Source: Acidobacteriaceae bacterium (GTDB lineage Bacteria > Acidobacteriota > Terriglobia > Terriglobales > Acidobacteriaceae). From it: 64,000 nt of DNA. Below the pieces are notes generated by a model. It was not told the DNA's origin. It searched no databases and was given only the letters and a program-made list of their open reading frames with translations. Of the stretch, positions 9,968 through 18,606 are shown piece after piece. Made by a program: the position numbers and the translations under genes. The stretch is from contig DASZBM010000010.1 in the NCBI GenBank assembly GCA_035944135.1, positions 620,001-684,000 on the forward strand, written 5' to 3'. Within the stretch, counting starts at the first letter, position 1, and each line of letters begins with the position of its first letter.

Positions 9968-10897
9968 CTAGTCGGTTCCTTCGGGAAACAGAGTAGGAAC
10001 GCCGAGCGCTGCAGCCTGATCGCCGAGTTCGGCGACCGCAATGCGCACCTTTCCCCATGGCGTCCAGGTGTTCTGCTCCACGTACTGTTGCAGGGGCGGA
10101 ACAATCTGATTCGCTGCCCGCATCGCTCCGCCGCCCAGGACGATGAGTTCTGGATCGAAAGAATGGACGGCCGCGACGGCCATCATGCCCCAAATGGTCA
10201 GACAGTGTTCACGCACTTCAATCGCGATCTTGTCCCCCGCTGCACTGCAATCGAAAAGAGTCTTGAAGTTCAGCGGCTTATCCACCAGACAGCTCTCCGC
10301 GAATCCCGGCCATTCGCGGCAGATCTCTGGCAACGACCACCCAGAGGCCTCGGCCTCTGCGCAACCTTGTCCGCCGCAAGTGCAGCGACGGCCGTGGGCA
10401 CGCACCGGCACATGCCCACCTAGCACGCCCGCCTGTCCGTGAACGCCCACGAGGGGCGCTCCCTGCATTGCAGCGACTCCGCCGATCCCTGTTCCAAGAG
10501 TGAACATCACCACGTCCGAAACGCCTCGTGCCGCTCCTGCATGCATCTCGCCGCGAAGCGCAAGCCTCGCGTCGTTCTCCAGCCGCACAGGCACGCCGAG
10601 ACTCTGGAGGCCCCAACCTTCGAAGTCGAAAGCAACCGTGTCCTCGTATTTGCCATTAGTCGAGAGCACCCGGTTCCGTCTGGAATCAACCAGACCACAC
10701 ATCCCAACCCCAAGCCCGGACACTGGCTCTTTAGCCGAAAGTGCCAGTCTCTGGAGGCAGTTGGTTATTTCAGGCAAAACCGCTCTGAAGCTGGTGCTGT
10801 CTGCGAACGACAGGTGTTCAGTGGCTAAAACGGTCTGCTCACTGATCAGGCTGCAAGCTGCGTGGGAGCCGCCAAGATCAAGGCCAAGAAGTGTCAT
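9968..10897 (-). CDS. ROK-family sugar kinase
   Basis: The ATG at 10897 gives 309 residues starting MTLLGLDLGGSH, the ATP-binding phosphate-1 motif. The frame extends upstream to 10990, but those residues look like promoter DNA. Asp109 in LENDARLA is the catalytic base, LGTGIGG (about 134-140) is the phosphate-2 loop, and His162 with CTCGGQGC (Cys172, Cys174, Cys179) forms the ROK zinc site. The usual ExGH stretch that contacts the sugar reads GVLGGH here, so substrate preference may differ from glucokinase or NagK. It is the first gene of a tight operon with mannose-6-phosphate isomerase, which favours mannose or fructose as substrate. It diverges from TonB receptor 1. Confidence 0.85.
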   Translation of the reverse strand: MTLLGLDLGGSHAACSLISEQTVLATEHLSFADSTSFRAVLPEITNCLQRLALSAKEPVSGLGVGMCGLVDSRRNRVLSTNGKYEDTVAFDFEGWGLQSLGVPVRLENDARLALRGEMHAGAARGVSDVVMFTLGTGIGGVAAMQGAPLVGVHGQAGVLGGHVPVRAHGRRCTCGGQGCAEAEASGWSLPEICREWPGFAESCLVDKPLNFKTLFDCSAAGDKIAIEVREHCLTIWGMMAVAAVHSFDPELIVLGGGAMRAANQIVPPLQQYVEQNTWTPWGKVRIAVAELGDQAAALGVPTLFPEGTD

Positions 10898-10963
10898 GCG
10901 TGATTCGAGACTCCGGTTGCAGATCGAACTATACGGCCGACACGGAGACGCTGTCCAGCCTGA

Positions 10964-11051
10964 TTGTTCGTTTGCGGTCAAAAGGTCCAATTAATACGAA
11001 CCATATGGCGGAATAATTAGAGATACTTTGTTCGTTTTGGCGATAAACGAA
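10964..11051. promoter_or_regulatory. Candidate DeoR-type operator cluster (TTGTTCGTTT repeats)
   Basis: The decamer TTGTTCGTTT occurs at 10964-10973 and again at 11028-11037. The second copy is half of a perfect inverted repeat, TTCGTTT at 11031-11037 and AAACGAA at 11045-11051, with 7 bases between. The cluster lies in the divergent region between the ROK operon and receptor 1, just upstream of the receptor's -35 box. TTTCG/TTCGTTT repeats are common in operators of DeoR-family sugar regulators, and a DeoR gene lies at 18607, downstream on the receptor strand. Binding is inferred. Confidence 0.4.
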
Positions 11052-11061
11052 ACTTTGGCAC

Positions 11062-11089
11062 TTGACTATTGTAAGCACCGTTTCATAGC
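11062..11089 (+). promoter_or_regulatory. Candidate sigma-70 promoter of TonB receptor 1
   Basis: TTGACT at 11062-11067 is followed after 16 bases by CATAGC at 11084-11089. The -35 match is good and the -10 match is weak. It sits just downstream of the TTCGTTT repeats and about 58 bases before the start codon. Confidence 0.3.
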
Positions 11090-11146
11090 ATTCACACGTC
11101 TCGTCAAACACCATTCTTGGGCCCGTAATCGGAGGTCGTGTCACAA

Positions 11147-14100
11147 ATGCAAAGTGCTGTTCGGATAAGGGAACGCAAAAGTCCCCTTGCGTTTTTTCTG
11201 ACGTTGGTCTGCCTGTTAGTCTGCGTCGTGTTTTCAGCGGCAGCACAGTTTGATACGGGCACGGTGAGCGGAACGACCGTCGATAACTCGGGCGCGGTGA
11301 TCCCCAATGCAAAGGTCACCGTGACGAACGAGGGCACCGGGCGCTCCGTAACTCAGACGACGAACGGTGCGGGCGCGTTCAGCGCATCCGATCTTCCGTT
11401 TGGCACCTATACGGTTACCGCGACTGCCTCCGGGTTCGGGACTGCGACCAGCAAGAATATCGTTCTGAACGTCGGCGCAGCTGTACACGTAACGATGAAA
11501 CTTGCCGCCGCAGCCGTGTCGGAGAGCGTGACCGTCACGGGAACGGAAAACAGTGTCAACACTGAGACCACGGTGAGCGGCGAGACCTTCAACTCCACGC
11601 AAATCGAGAATCTTCCGGTGAACGGGAGAGATGTGAATGACTTCCTCGAGATCGCGCCCGGATCAGTAGGGTCGGCTCCGGAATTTCAAGGCAGCGTTAA
11701 CGGTCTGGAGAATATCTTCAGCGGCCTCAATATCACCGTCGACGGACAGAGCGCGGTTCGCGGCGACATTACTGGCTTCCTCAATACCGAGGGGCAAGAG
11801 CAGCCGCACATCACACGGTCCAGTCTCGACAGCATCCAGGAAATCGACTTCGCCAACAACGGCTATAGTGCCGAAACCGGCCACTCCCTTGGACCGCAGA
11901 TGAACATCATCACCAAGGGCGGAACGAACCAGTTTCACGGCACGCTGTTTGAGTTCTTCCGCAACGACGCTCTTGATGCTCACGATTATTTCGAGATCGG
12001 CCGCAAGCAGCCTCTGAAGCTGAATCAGTTCGGCGCAAACCTCGGCGGTCCCATCGTGAAGAACAAGCTGTTCTTCTTTACGAATTACGAAGGAACGCGC
12101 CAGCACCTCACCACGATTGATCCACTGAACCATACGGTCAGCGCCTATGTGCGCTCGAAGTTTGTTCCGTCGATGCAGCCGATTCTGCAGCAGCTAGCGC
12201 CGTTGCCTGCTGGTTGCAATGTCATCCCTACGCCTACGGCCTGCGCCTATCCGGGATCGCCGGTAGATATTGTCGGCGGCGTGAAGAGCGCACAGCTTGT
12301 GCTTGACCCGGTGGACCTCTCCGATGTTCTTCGCGAGGATACGGGCTCATTGCGTTTCGATTACAACCCCACAGACGCCGACCGCTTCATGGTCCGCTAC
12401 AACATCAATGACTCCGATACGGAGCACACGTATGGCGCCAACATCGGCCAGGTGTCGCCCCAGGCGTTGCGCACGCAATTGTTCAAGCTGGATGAGACTC
12501 ACACATTCAGCGCCACGCTGCTGAATGACGCAAGCCTCGCCTACACCCGCTTTTACTCCAATACCGCGTCCAACACACCAAAGCCGTACTACTCGATCGC
12601 TGGCTTCTTCACCGACCTCGGTTCGTTGCCCGGCGCAGGTGCCTTCAACCAGAACAATGCGTATAGCACCTACGAGTTTTTCGATAACATCACGAAGGTC
12701 CTGCATACCAGCAGTCTGAAGTTCGGCACGCAGATTCGCGTCAATCGGCAGGTGCAGTCGCTGGATCCCGAGCAGACCTACGACTTCGCGAGCTTCAGCG
12801 ATCTCGAGAACAACAATCCGTTCGTTCTCCAGAAGATCGGCTATGCGGGATCGCTGGGTATGCACAACTCCGAGTACGACTTCTATGTGCAGGACAACTG
12901 GCACGTTTCGCGCCGGCTTGTGCTCAATCTTGGATTGCGCTACGACTACAACACGACGTGGCAGGAGAACCGCAACCACTTCCAGAACTTCAATATTGCA
13001 ACGCAGACGGTCCTTCCGTCGACACAGCCGATGTATACCGCTCCCAAGGGAGACATCGCTCCTCGCATCGGTCTGGCATATGACCCGTTCGGCCGCGGCA
13101 AGACGGTCTTCCACGCATATGCCGGCATGTTTTATCTGCCGATGTGGCTCAGCTTCAATCTGTCATCGAATAACCCGGCATACGCGAGCTATAACGCAAA
13201 CGTGTTCGACGCGCTGTTTGGCGGGTATTCCATTGCATTCCCATCGCCCAATCCGCCTGTTACTGCTGGCACGCAGGTTGTCTATTCCTTCCCGACACAT
13301 CCTAAGGATCCCAATGCTCTCAACTGGCTATTTGGTGTTGAGCAGCAACTCCCGGGACAGTTTGTAACGGTGATCAACTACAGCGCCAACAGGGTCAATC
13401 ATCAGCAGGCAGGCGTAAACTTCGCCGCAATCAATGAAAATCCGGCGAACCCATTTACGGGCGTTTCGCAGGTGTATAGCCAATACGCATCAGAAAACTA
13501 CCTTGGTGACGACCTCGGCTCAGACTACCAGGCGTTGCAGGCGCAGTTGCGCCGTAACTACCACCACTTGAACTCTTCGTTGAACTACACCTGGTCGCAC
13601 GAGATCGACGACATGGTGAATGTATTCAGCGGCTACTCTGACCCATTCAATCCCAAGTTCGACCGGTCCAGCGGTGACATTGACGTTCGTAGCAACTTCA
13701 CCGCGAGCATGGTCTACGACTTCTCCGATTTGCACGACAGATCGCGATGGGAGCGGGTTGCAGGAGGTGGCTGGCAGCTCTCGAGTATCTTCCAGGCGCG
13801 CTCCGGCCTGCCGGAGAACATCACACTCGTGAGCGGATTCTTCGGCAACCCTGTGCGTCCGAACTATGTACCCGGCAAGAATGTGTACGTTCCGCACGTC
13901 ACGTGGGTGACGCAGAATGGAAGTTACAACAGCGCGGCGTTTGCAGTCCCCTCGGCGTATGACGGCACCTGGGGCGAGAACATGGGTAATGTTGGTCGCA
14001 ACGCATTGCGCGGACCCGGCTTCTTCCAGTGGGACTTCTCCGCGATGAAGAACTTCAGCCTCACCGAGAAGGCGAAGCTTCAGTTCCGGACTGACCTGTT

Positions 14101-14308
14101 CAACATCCTGAACCACCCGAACTACTCAAACCCGGATGGCGGCATCTGCCTGGCTGTTACGCCGGCTTCCGGTACCACTTCGGCCGGCTGCCTGCCGAAC
14201 GCCAACTTTGGTGTGACCGCTTCCACCGTCGCCAACCAGACGGGCAACGGTCAGATTGGCAATGGCACGGCGCGTCAGGCGCAGTTCTCGGTCAAACTGC
14301 TCTTCTAA
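11147..14308 (+). CDS. Oar-like TonB-dependent receptor 1
   Basis: The ATG at 11147 is chosen over an in-frame GTG at 11138 because the GGAGG at 11131-11135 is 11 bases from the ATG but only 2 from the GTG. The 1053-residue protein has a signal peptide ending near AAAQF. A carboxypeptidase-regulatory-like beta-sandwich follows (about residues 28-110, VSGTTVDNSGAVIPNAKVTV), then a plug region with ENLPVNGRDVNDFLEIAPG, and then a long outer-membrane barrel ending in the aromatic QFSVKLLF. Such receptors import large ligands, usually oligosaccharides, using TonB energy. The neighbouring symporter, esterase and glycosidase suggest a decorated, possibly acylated, glycan. No SusD-like lipoprotein is present. 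Confidence 0.88.
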   Translation: MQSAVRIRERKSPLAFFLTLVCLLVCVVFSAAAQFDTGTVSGTTVDNSGAVIPNAKVTVTNEGTGRSVTQTTNGAGAFSASDLPFGTYTVTATASGFGTATSKNIVLNVGAAVHVTMKLAAAAVSESVTVTGTENSVNTETTVSGETFNSTQIENLPVNGRDVNDFLEIAPGSVGSAPEFQGSVNGLENIFSGLNITVDGQSAVRGDITGFLNTEGQEQPHITRSSLDSIQEIDFANNGYSAETGHSLGPQMNIITKGGTNQFHGTLFEFFRNDALDAHDYFEIGRKQPLKLNQFGANLGGPIVKNKLFFFTNYEGTRQHLTTIDPLNHTVSAYVRSKFVPSMQPILQQLAPLPAGCNVIPTPTACAYPGSPVDIVGGVKSAQLVLDPVDLSDVLREDTGSLRFDYNPTDADRFMVRYNINDSDTEHTYGANIGQVSPQALRTQLFKLDETHTFSATLLNDASLAYTRFYSNTASNTPKPYYSIAGFFTDLGSLPGAGAFNQNNAYSTYEFFDNITKVLHTSSLKFGTQIRVNRQVQSLDPEQTYDFASFSDLENNNPFVLQKIGYAGSLGMHNSEYDFYVQDNWHVSRRLVLNLGLRYDYNTTWQENRNHFQNFNIATQTVLPSTQPMYTAPKGDIAPRIGLAYDPFGRGKTVFHAYAGMFYLPMWLSFNLSSNNPAYASYNANVFDALFGGYSIAFPSPNPPVTAGTQVVYSFPTHPKDPNALNWLFGVEQQLPGQFVTVINYSANRVNHQQAGVNFAAINENPANPFTGVSQVYSQYASENYLGDDLGSDYQALQAQLRRNYHHLNSSLNYTWSHEIDDMVNVFSGYSDPFNPKFDRSSGDIDVRSNFTASMVYDFSDLHDRSRWERVAGGGWQLSSIFQARSGLPENITLVSGFFGNPVRPNYVPGKNVYVPHVTWVTQNGSYNSAAFAVPSAYDGTWGENMGNVGRNALRGPGFFQWDFSAMKNFSLTEKAKLQFRTDLFNILNHPNYSNPDGGICLAVTPASGTTSAGCLPNANFGVTASTVANQTGNGQIGNGTARQAQFSVKLLF

Positions 14309-14316
14309 CCTCGTCG

Positions 14317-14347
14317 ATGGATCGTCCGCTTGAGGCGGGCGGTCCAT
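14317..14347 (+). terminator. Hairpin after receptor 1
   Basis: A 13-bp stem allowing G-U pairs (14317-14329 with 14335-14347) has a 5-base loop and lies 8 bases after the receptor stop. No T-run follows, so it may stabilise the upstream transcript or attenuate read-through rather than stop transcription completely. Confidence 0.4.
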
Positions 14348-14386
14348 TGACTTCATGTACTCTGCTGAGCGTGTAAGAGGAACGAA

Positions 14387-15394
14387 ATGCAAAGCACCGC
14401 AGGTGGGATGTGCCTGCTCATTTTGGCCGGCGTAATGAACGCGAGCTTCTCTTTGCCGATGAAGTTCGTCCGCTCATGGGCATGGGAAAACACGTGGTTG
14501 CTGTGGACCATCTTCGCGCTTCTCGTACTTCCCCCGGCTCTGGCGTTCAGCACGATCCCTTCGTTTGCATCTCTTCTGCACGCAAACGGTGGTGTCGTTC
14601 TGCTTGTAGCCGTGTGCGGGGCAGCCTGGGGCATTGCCCAGGTGCTCTTCGGTCTTGCACTCGATAAGATCGGAATTGCGCTCACCTTTTCTATTGTGCT
14701 GGGGCTTTCGGCAGCGATGGGAAGCCTGATACCGCTGCTCCGACTTCATTCTGACCGATTGTTCACTCGCGGTGGAATCATGTCGCTCGCGGGAATCGCA
14801 TTGGTTTTGATCGGCGTTGCGGCAAGCGCTGTGGCTGGCAAGATTCGTGACCGTGGAAAAGAAACTGGCACAACAAAGAATGCAGCAATCGGCGTCGGGT
14901 TGGTGATGGCCATCGTGAGCGGGGTCTGCGCTTCGATGATGAACGTGGGATTCGCTTACGGAGCTCCTCTTGCAGCCACGGCCGGAGCCCAGGGAGCAAA
15001 TTCGCTCTGGGTCACAGACGCGGTCTGGGTTCCGCTCATGGCGGGTGGCGCGGTTCCGAACGTGCTCTACTGCATCTTTCTACTTACCAAGCGCAAGACC
15101 GCGACAAACTACTCATCTCCCAGCTTTGCGCGCAACCTTTCGCTCACCTTCGCGATGGGAATCCTCTGGTTCGGCAGCAGCGTTCTCTATGGCATCGCCA
15201 CAGCGTTCCTCGGTGTGTTGGGTCCGGTTGTCGGCTGGCCATTATTCATGTCGCTCATCGTCATCATCGCGACACTCCTCGGTCTATGGACGGGAGAGTG
15301 GCGCGGCGCGGCCAAAAGTGCCTTCCGCGTACAAGGGTTTGCTGTTGCGGTGTTAGTTGCCGCAGTCATCGTGTTGTCACGTGCAAGCTTCTGA
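14387..15394 (+). CDS. RhaT-family sugar/proton symporter
   Basis: The 335-residue protein has about ten membrane segments. It has the N-terminal pattern GVMNASFSLPMKFVRSWAWENTW and the WGIAQVLFGLALDKIGIALTFSIVLGLSA block typical of the L-rhamnose/proton symporter RhaT of the drug/metabolite transporter superfamily. Its length is close to that of E. coli RhaT (344). It should carry a monosaccharide across the inner membrane. The substrate could be rhamnose or another deoxy- or aldohexose, because many RhaT-like proteins near glycosidase genes have unproven substrates. It is 78 bases after receptor 1, past a hairpin, and 7 bases before the esterase. No rhamnose isomerase or kinase is nearby, so the assignment to rhamnose is only family-based. 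Confidence 0.82.
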   Translation: MQSTAGGMCLLILAGVMNASFSLPMKFVRSWAWENTWLLWTIFALLVLPPALAFSTIPSFASLLHANGGVVLLVAVCGAAWGIAQVLFGLALDKIGIALTFSIVLGLSAAMGSLIPLLRLHSDRLFTRGGIMSLAGIALVLIGVAASAVAGKIRDRGKETGTTKNAAIGVGLVMAIVSGVCASMMNVGFAYGAPLAATAGAQGANSLWVTDAVWVPLMAGGAVPNVLYCIFLLTKRKTATNYSSPSFARNLSLTFAMGILWFGSSVLYGIATAFLGVLGPVVGWPLFMSLIVIIATLLGLWTGEWRGAAKSAFRVQGFAVAVLVAAVIVLSRASF

Positions 15395-15401
15395 GGTACT
15401 G

Positions 15402-16310
15402 ATGCGCCCTGTCGCGAAGACTTTCTACATTGCGCTGATGCTGTTCGTAGTTATTCTGCCACTGCAAAGCAGCGCCCAGCGGTTGAATCCTGCTCCGCCC
15501 GCGAGTGGAGATATCGTTGAGCAGCACAGTTTCTTCAGTGCAGCTCTCCAGCGGCAGATGCGCTACGACATTGTGCTGCCCGTAGGATATTCAGTAGGAC
15601 AGCAGCGTTATCCGGTCCTCTACCTTCTGCATGGCTGGCAGGGAGATGAGACGAACTGGGTGAAGCTCACTCACCTGGTCGAGCTGGCATCCCACTATGC
15701 GCTGATCATTGTCACTCCGGAAGCGGCCAACTCCTGGTACGTTAACTCTGCCACAAATCCTGCCGATCGCTATGCCGATTACATAGCGGACGATTTGATT
15801 ACCGAGATTGATGGGCATTACCGGACGATCGCTTCATCTCATCAGCGCGCTATAGCGGGTCTGTCGATGGGCGGTTATGGAGCGTTGCTGCAGACCCTTC
15901 ATCACCCAGGCCTGTTCAGCTTTACCGCTAGCATCAGTGGTGCATTCGACGGCCCCTCTGGTGCCGATCAGATCATGCCCCAGCTCAAGCCAAGCACTGA
16001 CCAGGCGTTCGGTAGCCCAGGAACCACGACGCGCAAGCAGAACGATCTCGACGTGTTGATCGCAGCCGCCGACCCTGCGAAGACGCCCTACATGCTTCTC
16101 GACTGCGGTACGGCCGATCCATTTCTTCCCTCGAATCGCCATGTCGTCGAAGAGCTATGGTCGCGGGGAGTCAGCTACGAGTACCACGAACTGCCTGGCG
16201 CCCACACGTGGTCCTTCTGGGACAACTCGCTTCCAAATCTTTTCGATGTGCTCTCCAGGAAGCTTCACCTCGAACAGCCAGCAGTTGCCGCACGCGCCGC
16301 TGTTCGCTGA
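15402..16310 (+). CDS. Secreted alpha/beta-hydrolase esterase (esterase D / feruloyl-esterase type)
   Basis: The ATG at 15402 follows a GAGGT ribosome-binding site that overlaps the end of the symporter gene. The product is 302 residues with a signal peptide (1-26, ending QSSAQ). The nucleophile elbow is GLSMGG (Ser155), the oxyanion region is YLLHGWQGDETNW, and Asp239 (GTADPF) with His268 (PGAHTW) complete the triad. The family includes S-formylglutathione hydrolases, feruloyl esterases and acetyl-xylan-type esterases. Export and the glycan-uptake context favour deacylation of a polysaccharide or of plant-wall esters. It is 9 bases before the next gene, so they are co-transcribed. Confidence 0.85.
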   Translation: MRPVAKTFYIALMLFVVILPLQSSAQRLNPAPPASGDIVEQHSFFSAALQRQMRYDIVLPVGYSVGQQRYPVLYLLHGWQGDETNWVKLTHLVELASHYALIIVTPEAANSWYVNSATNPADRYADYIADDLITEIDGHYRTIASSHQRAIAGLSMGGYGALLQTLHHPGLFSFTASISGAFDGPSGADQIMPQLKPSTDQAFGSPGTTTRKQNDLDVLIAAADPAKTPYMLLDCGTADPFLPSNRHVVEELWSRGVSYEYHELPGAHTWSFWDNSLPNLFDVLSRKLHLEQPAVAARAAVR

Positions 16311-16319
16311 AAGGCCTGC

Positions 16320-18551
16320 ATGTCGCAACGTTTTTCGCAAGGACGCTGGAATCTCGGCCGACGCACATTTCTCAAGTTGAGCGGTGCAGCGTTGGCAGGC
16401 GCAGGCGAGATAGCGAGTGCTTCAGTGCGGGTCCCGCGGATGCTTACACCTACTCCCGCCCCCAATGACCTTGTGAGCACGGAGATGGAGTACAGCTTTA
16501 CAGACCTGTTCAACATGCCCGTGTTCCAGAACGAATGGGGGTACGGCCAGGTATCAAAGTCCGTTTCTGGCGTAACTGGTATTACGTTTCCGCCATTCGC
16601 GTGCTGCGGCGTGCCGGAGGTCACCTGGAGCCCCGGACTGCTAACGTCCTGCGAGATTATATTGAACGGCCAGTTGCTCTCGATCGCGCCTCCGCCGGGC
16701 AATCGCGTGAAGTATCGGTGGCTTCCGCAGCGCGTGGATCGTGAACAGATCGTCAGTGGAATTCGTATTCGCACGCGCACGTTCATGCCCGTAAAGCAGC
16801 GGGCTGTTGCCGAGTGCATCGAGTTGACGAACGTCTCTAAGGAGCGACAAAGGCTCACACTCGGCTTCGATATGCAGGCCGCTGTCATCAAGAAAACCAC
16901 TTTTTGGATGGCCGGCTGCCCGGGCGAGGGAGGAAATCGCCAAGCCTGGGATCCCGCAAAGGGGCGCGTCACGTTCGTAGCGCAGCAATCCGCAGCGGCA
17001 TCTGCACAAGGTATTTTTCCCGTTGCTGGATGGCTGCAGGGTGGTCACATCCTTCAACACGATATGGCACTTGCTCCGGGCGAGACGCGCCGCTTCCAGT
17101 ATGTGAATGCGATCGCCGATACGCCTCAAGAGGCGAATCAAATTCACGATCATCTCCATGCCACCTTCGCAGATGCCGAAAAGGCGAACGAACTGTTCTA
17201 TGCCGGCATGCTTAATGCACTCTTTACTCCAAGAAACTCCTACTTCTCCGGCCATCTGCCCAGCTTGCACACCGACGACGAGACGTTGTGGAACCTCTAC
17301 TTTGCAGGGATCCGCAACCTCATCAGCGCCCGCCGTCAGTCACCGGATTCAAAGTACGGTCCAGCGTATCTCACGCTAGCCGGCCATACGCTTCCTACGC
17401 TGTCGTTTCCTTGGGACACGTCTCTAAGCGGCTTGAGCCTGGCGCTCTTGGATCCCTTTGCATTACGAAACATGGTTGAGGTCTGGATGTCACAAGACAT
17501 GCACCAGCATCTCGCGACAGATTATGTCAGTGGTACAGCCGTCGGTCCGTGGTACGCCGTCAACGACATGGCGATTGTTCGTTGCGCGCGAGACTATCTG
17601 CGTGTCACCGGCGACTTCGACTGGCTAAACCGCGTCGTCGATGGAAAAACCGTACTCGATCATTTAACTGAACATGCACTTTATTGGGAAAAGCTGATCC
17701 ATACCGATAGGGGATTGGCGGATTACGGCAACATTGAGAACCTGCTCGAGGTGGTCAGCACATACCTGCACGAAGTGGCAGGAATGAATGCTGGGAACGT
17801 CTCAAGCATGCGTTTCATTGCTGAGTTGCTCGATCGCCGCGGAGAGAGTGTCCGCGCGAACCAACTTCGCGCGAAAAGTAGGCAATTGGCTGAGCGTATC
17901 AATCGTCTCCTTTACGTTGATGGCAAGGGTTGGTGGCGTGCAGGCCAGCTTGATGGAACGTTCAATGAGGTTCGCCACTGCTACGACTTTCTGGCGGTCG
18001 CGGACAACATGGCTGCCGATCTTACTTCCACACAGAAGAGCGAGATGGCACATTTCTTCTGGACTCAACTGCACACGGGGAAATGGATGCGGGCGCTTTC
18101 CACCGGAGACTCCGATGCAACATGGAATATTCGCCCGGATCATAGTTGCATAGGGGCATATGCATCATGGCCACCGATGTCCGCCAAGGCCCTGTACCGG
18201 CTGGGTATGTCAGAGGGACAGATCGCAGGCTGGCTGCGTGAGGTCGCCAAGGCAGGCAATCAGGGTCCGATTGGACAAGCCCACTTCGTAGAAGACGTGT
18301 GGCCTCCATTGAAAGGCGGCGCGTTCAAATGTCCGAATGATCCGCCGTACCTTAACGAGTGGTCTTGCATCGCAGGAGGCGCGTTCGCTGATATGGTGCT
18401 TGACACTCTCTTCGGAGTGAATGTCTCTCTCGACGATTTGCGTGTCGAATCTTGCCTGGGTCAGTTCGACCCCAAGGCGGAGTTGCGCGGATTTCGTCAT
18501 CAGGCCAAAACGTACGTGGTCAACAGCCAGGGTGCCCGCGCCTCGGGCTAA
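16320..18551 (+). CDS. Tat-exported six-hairpin (alpha/alpha)6 glycosidase candidate
   Basis: The 743-residue protein starts with a twin-arginine signal (GRRTFLKLSG, about residues 13-22), so it should be exported folded. An N-terminal beta-rich region (about 50-290) leads into a helical-barrel region (about 310-700). Telling stretches are HTDDETLWNLYFAG, LPTLSFPWDTSLSGLSLAL and DYLRVTGDFDWL, which resemble the trimmed-helix barrels of clan GH-G/L-like enzymes such as GH63 relatives. PWDT and the acidic residues in ADYGNIENLLE are candidate catalytic positions, but I cannot name the family. It follows the esterase by 9 bases, and a deacylation-then-hydrolysis order is plausible. The product may instead be an unclassified glycan-binding protein. 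Confidence 0.62.
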   Translation: MSQRFSQGRWNLGRRTFLKLSGAALAGAGEIASASVRVPRMLTPTPAPNDLVSTEMEYSFTDLFNMPVFQNEWGYGQVSKSVSGVTGITFPPFACCGVPEVTWSPGLLTSCEIILNGQLLSIAPPPGNRVKYRWLPQRVDREQIVSGIRIRTRTFMPVKQRAVAECIELTNVSKERQRLTLGFDMQAAVIKKTTFWMAGCPGEGGNRQAWDPAKGRVTFVAQQSAAASAQGIFPVAGWLQGGHILQHDMALAPGETRRFQYVNAIADTPQEANQIHDHLHATFADAEKANELFYAGMLNALFTPRNSYFSGHLPSLHTDDETLWNLYFAGIRNLISARRQSPDSKYGPAYLTLAGHTLPTLSFPWDTSLSGLSLALLDPFALRNMVEVWMSQDMHQHLATDYVSGTAVGPWYAVNDMAIVRCARDYLRVTGDFDWLNRVVDGKTVLDHLTEHALYWEKLIHTDRGLADYGNIENLLEVVSTYLHEVAGMNAGNVSSMRFIAELLDRRGESVRANQLRAKSRQLAERINRLLYVDGKGWWRAGQLDGTFNEVRHCYDFLAVADNMAADLTSTQKSEMAHFFWTQLHTGKWMRALSTGDSDATWNIRPDHSCIGAYASWPPMSAKALYRLGMSEGQIAGWLREVAKAGNQGPIGQAHFVEDVWPPLKGGAFKCPNDPPYLNEWSCIAGGAFADMVLDTLFGVNVSLDDLRVESCLGQFDPKAELRGFRHQAKTYVVNSQGARASG

Positions 18552-18606
18552 CGCTGAAGTATCCTCTAGGGCAACCTCCCCGGTGATTTGTGAGGATAAA
18601 TAGCGC

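Noticed and set aside
11058-11075. Possible sigma-54 promoter (TTGGCAC) before receptor 1
   Set aside because: The GG is present, but the GC pair required 10 bases later reads TT, so the -12 element is missing.
12347-13114. 255-codon minus-strand frame inside receptor 1
   Set aside because: It is antisense to the barrel domain, with low-complexity composition and no domain.
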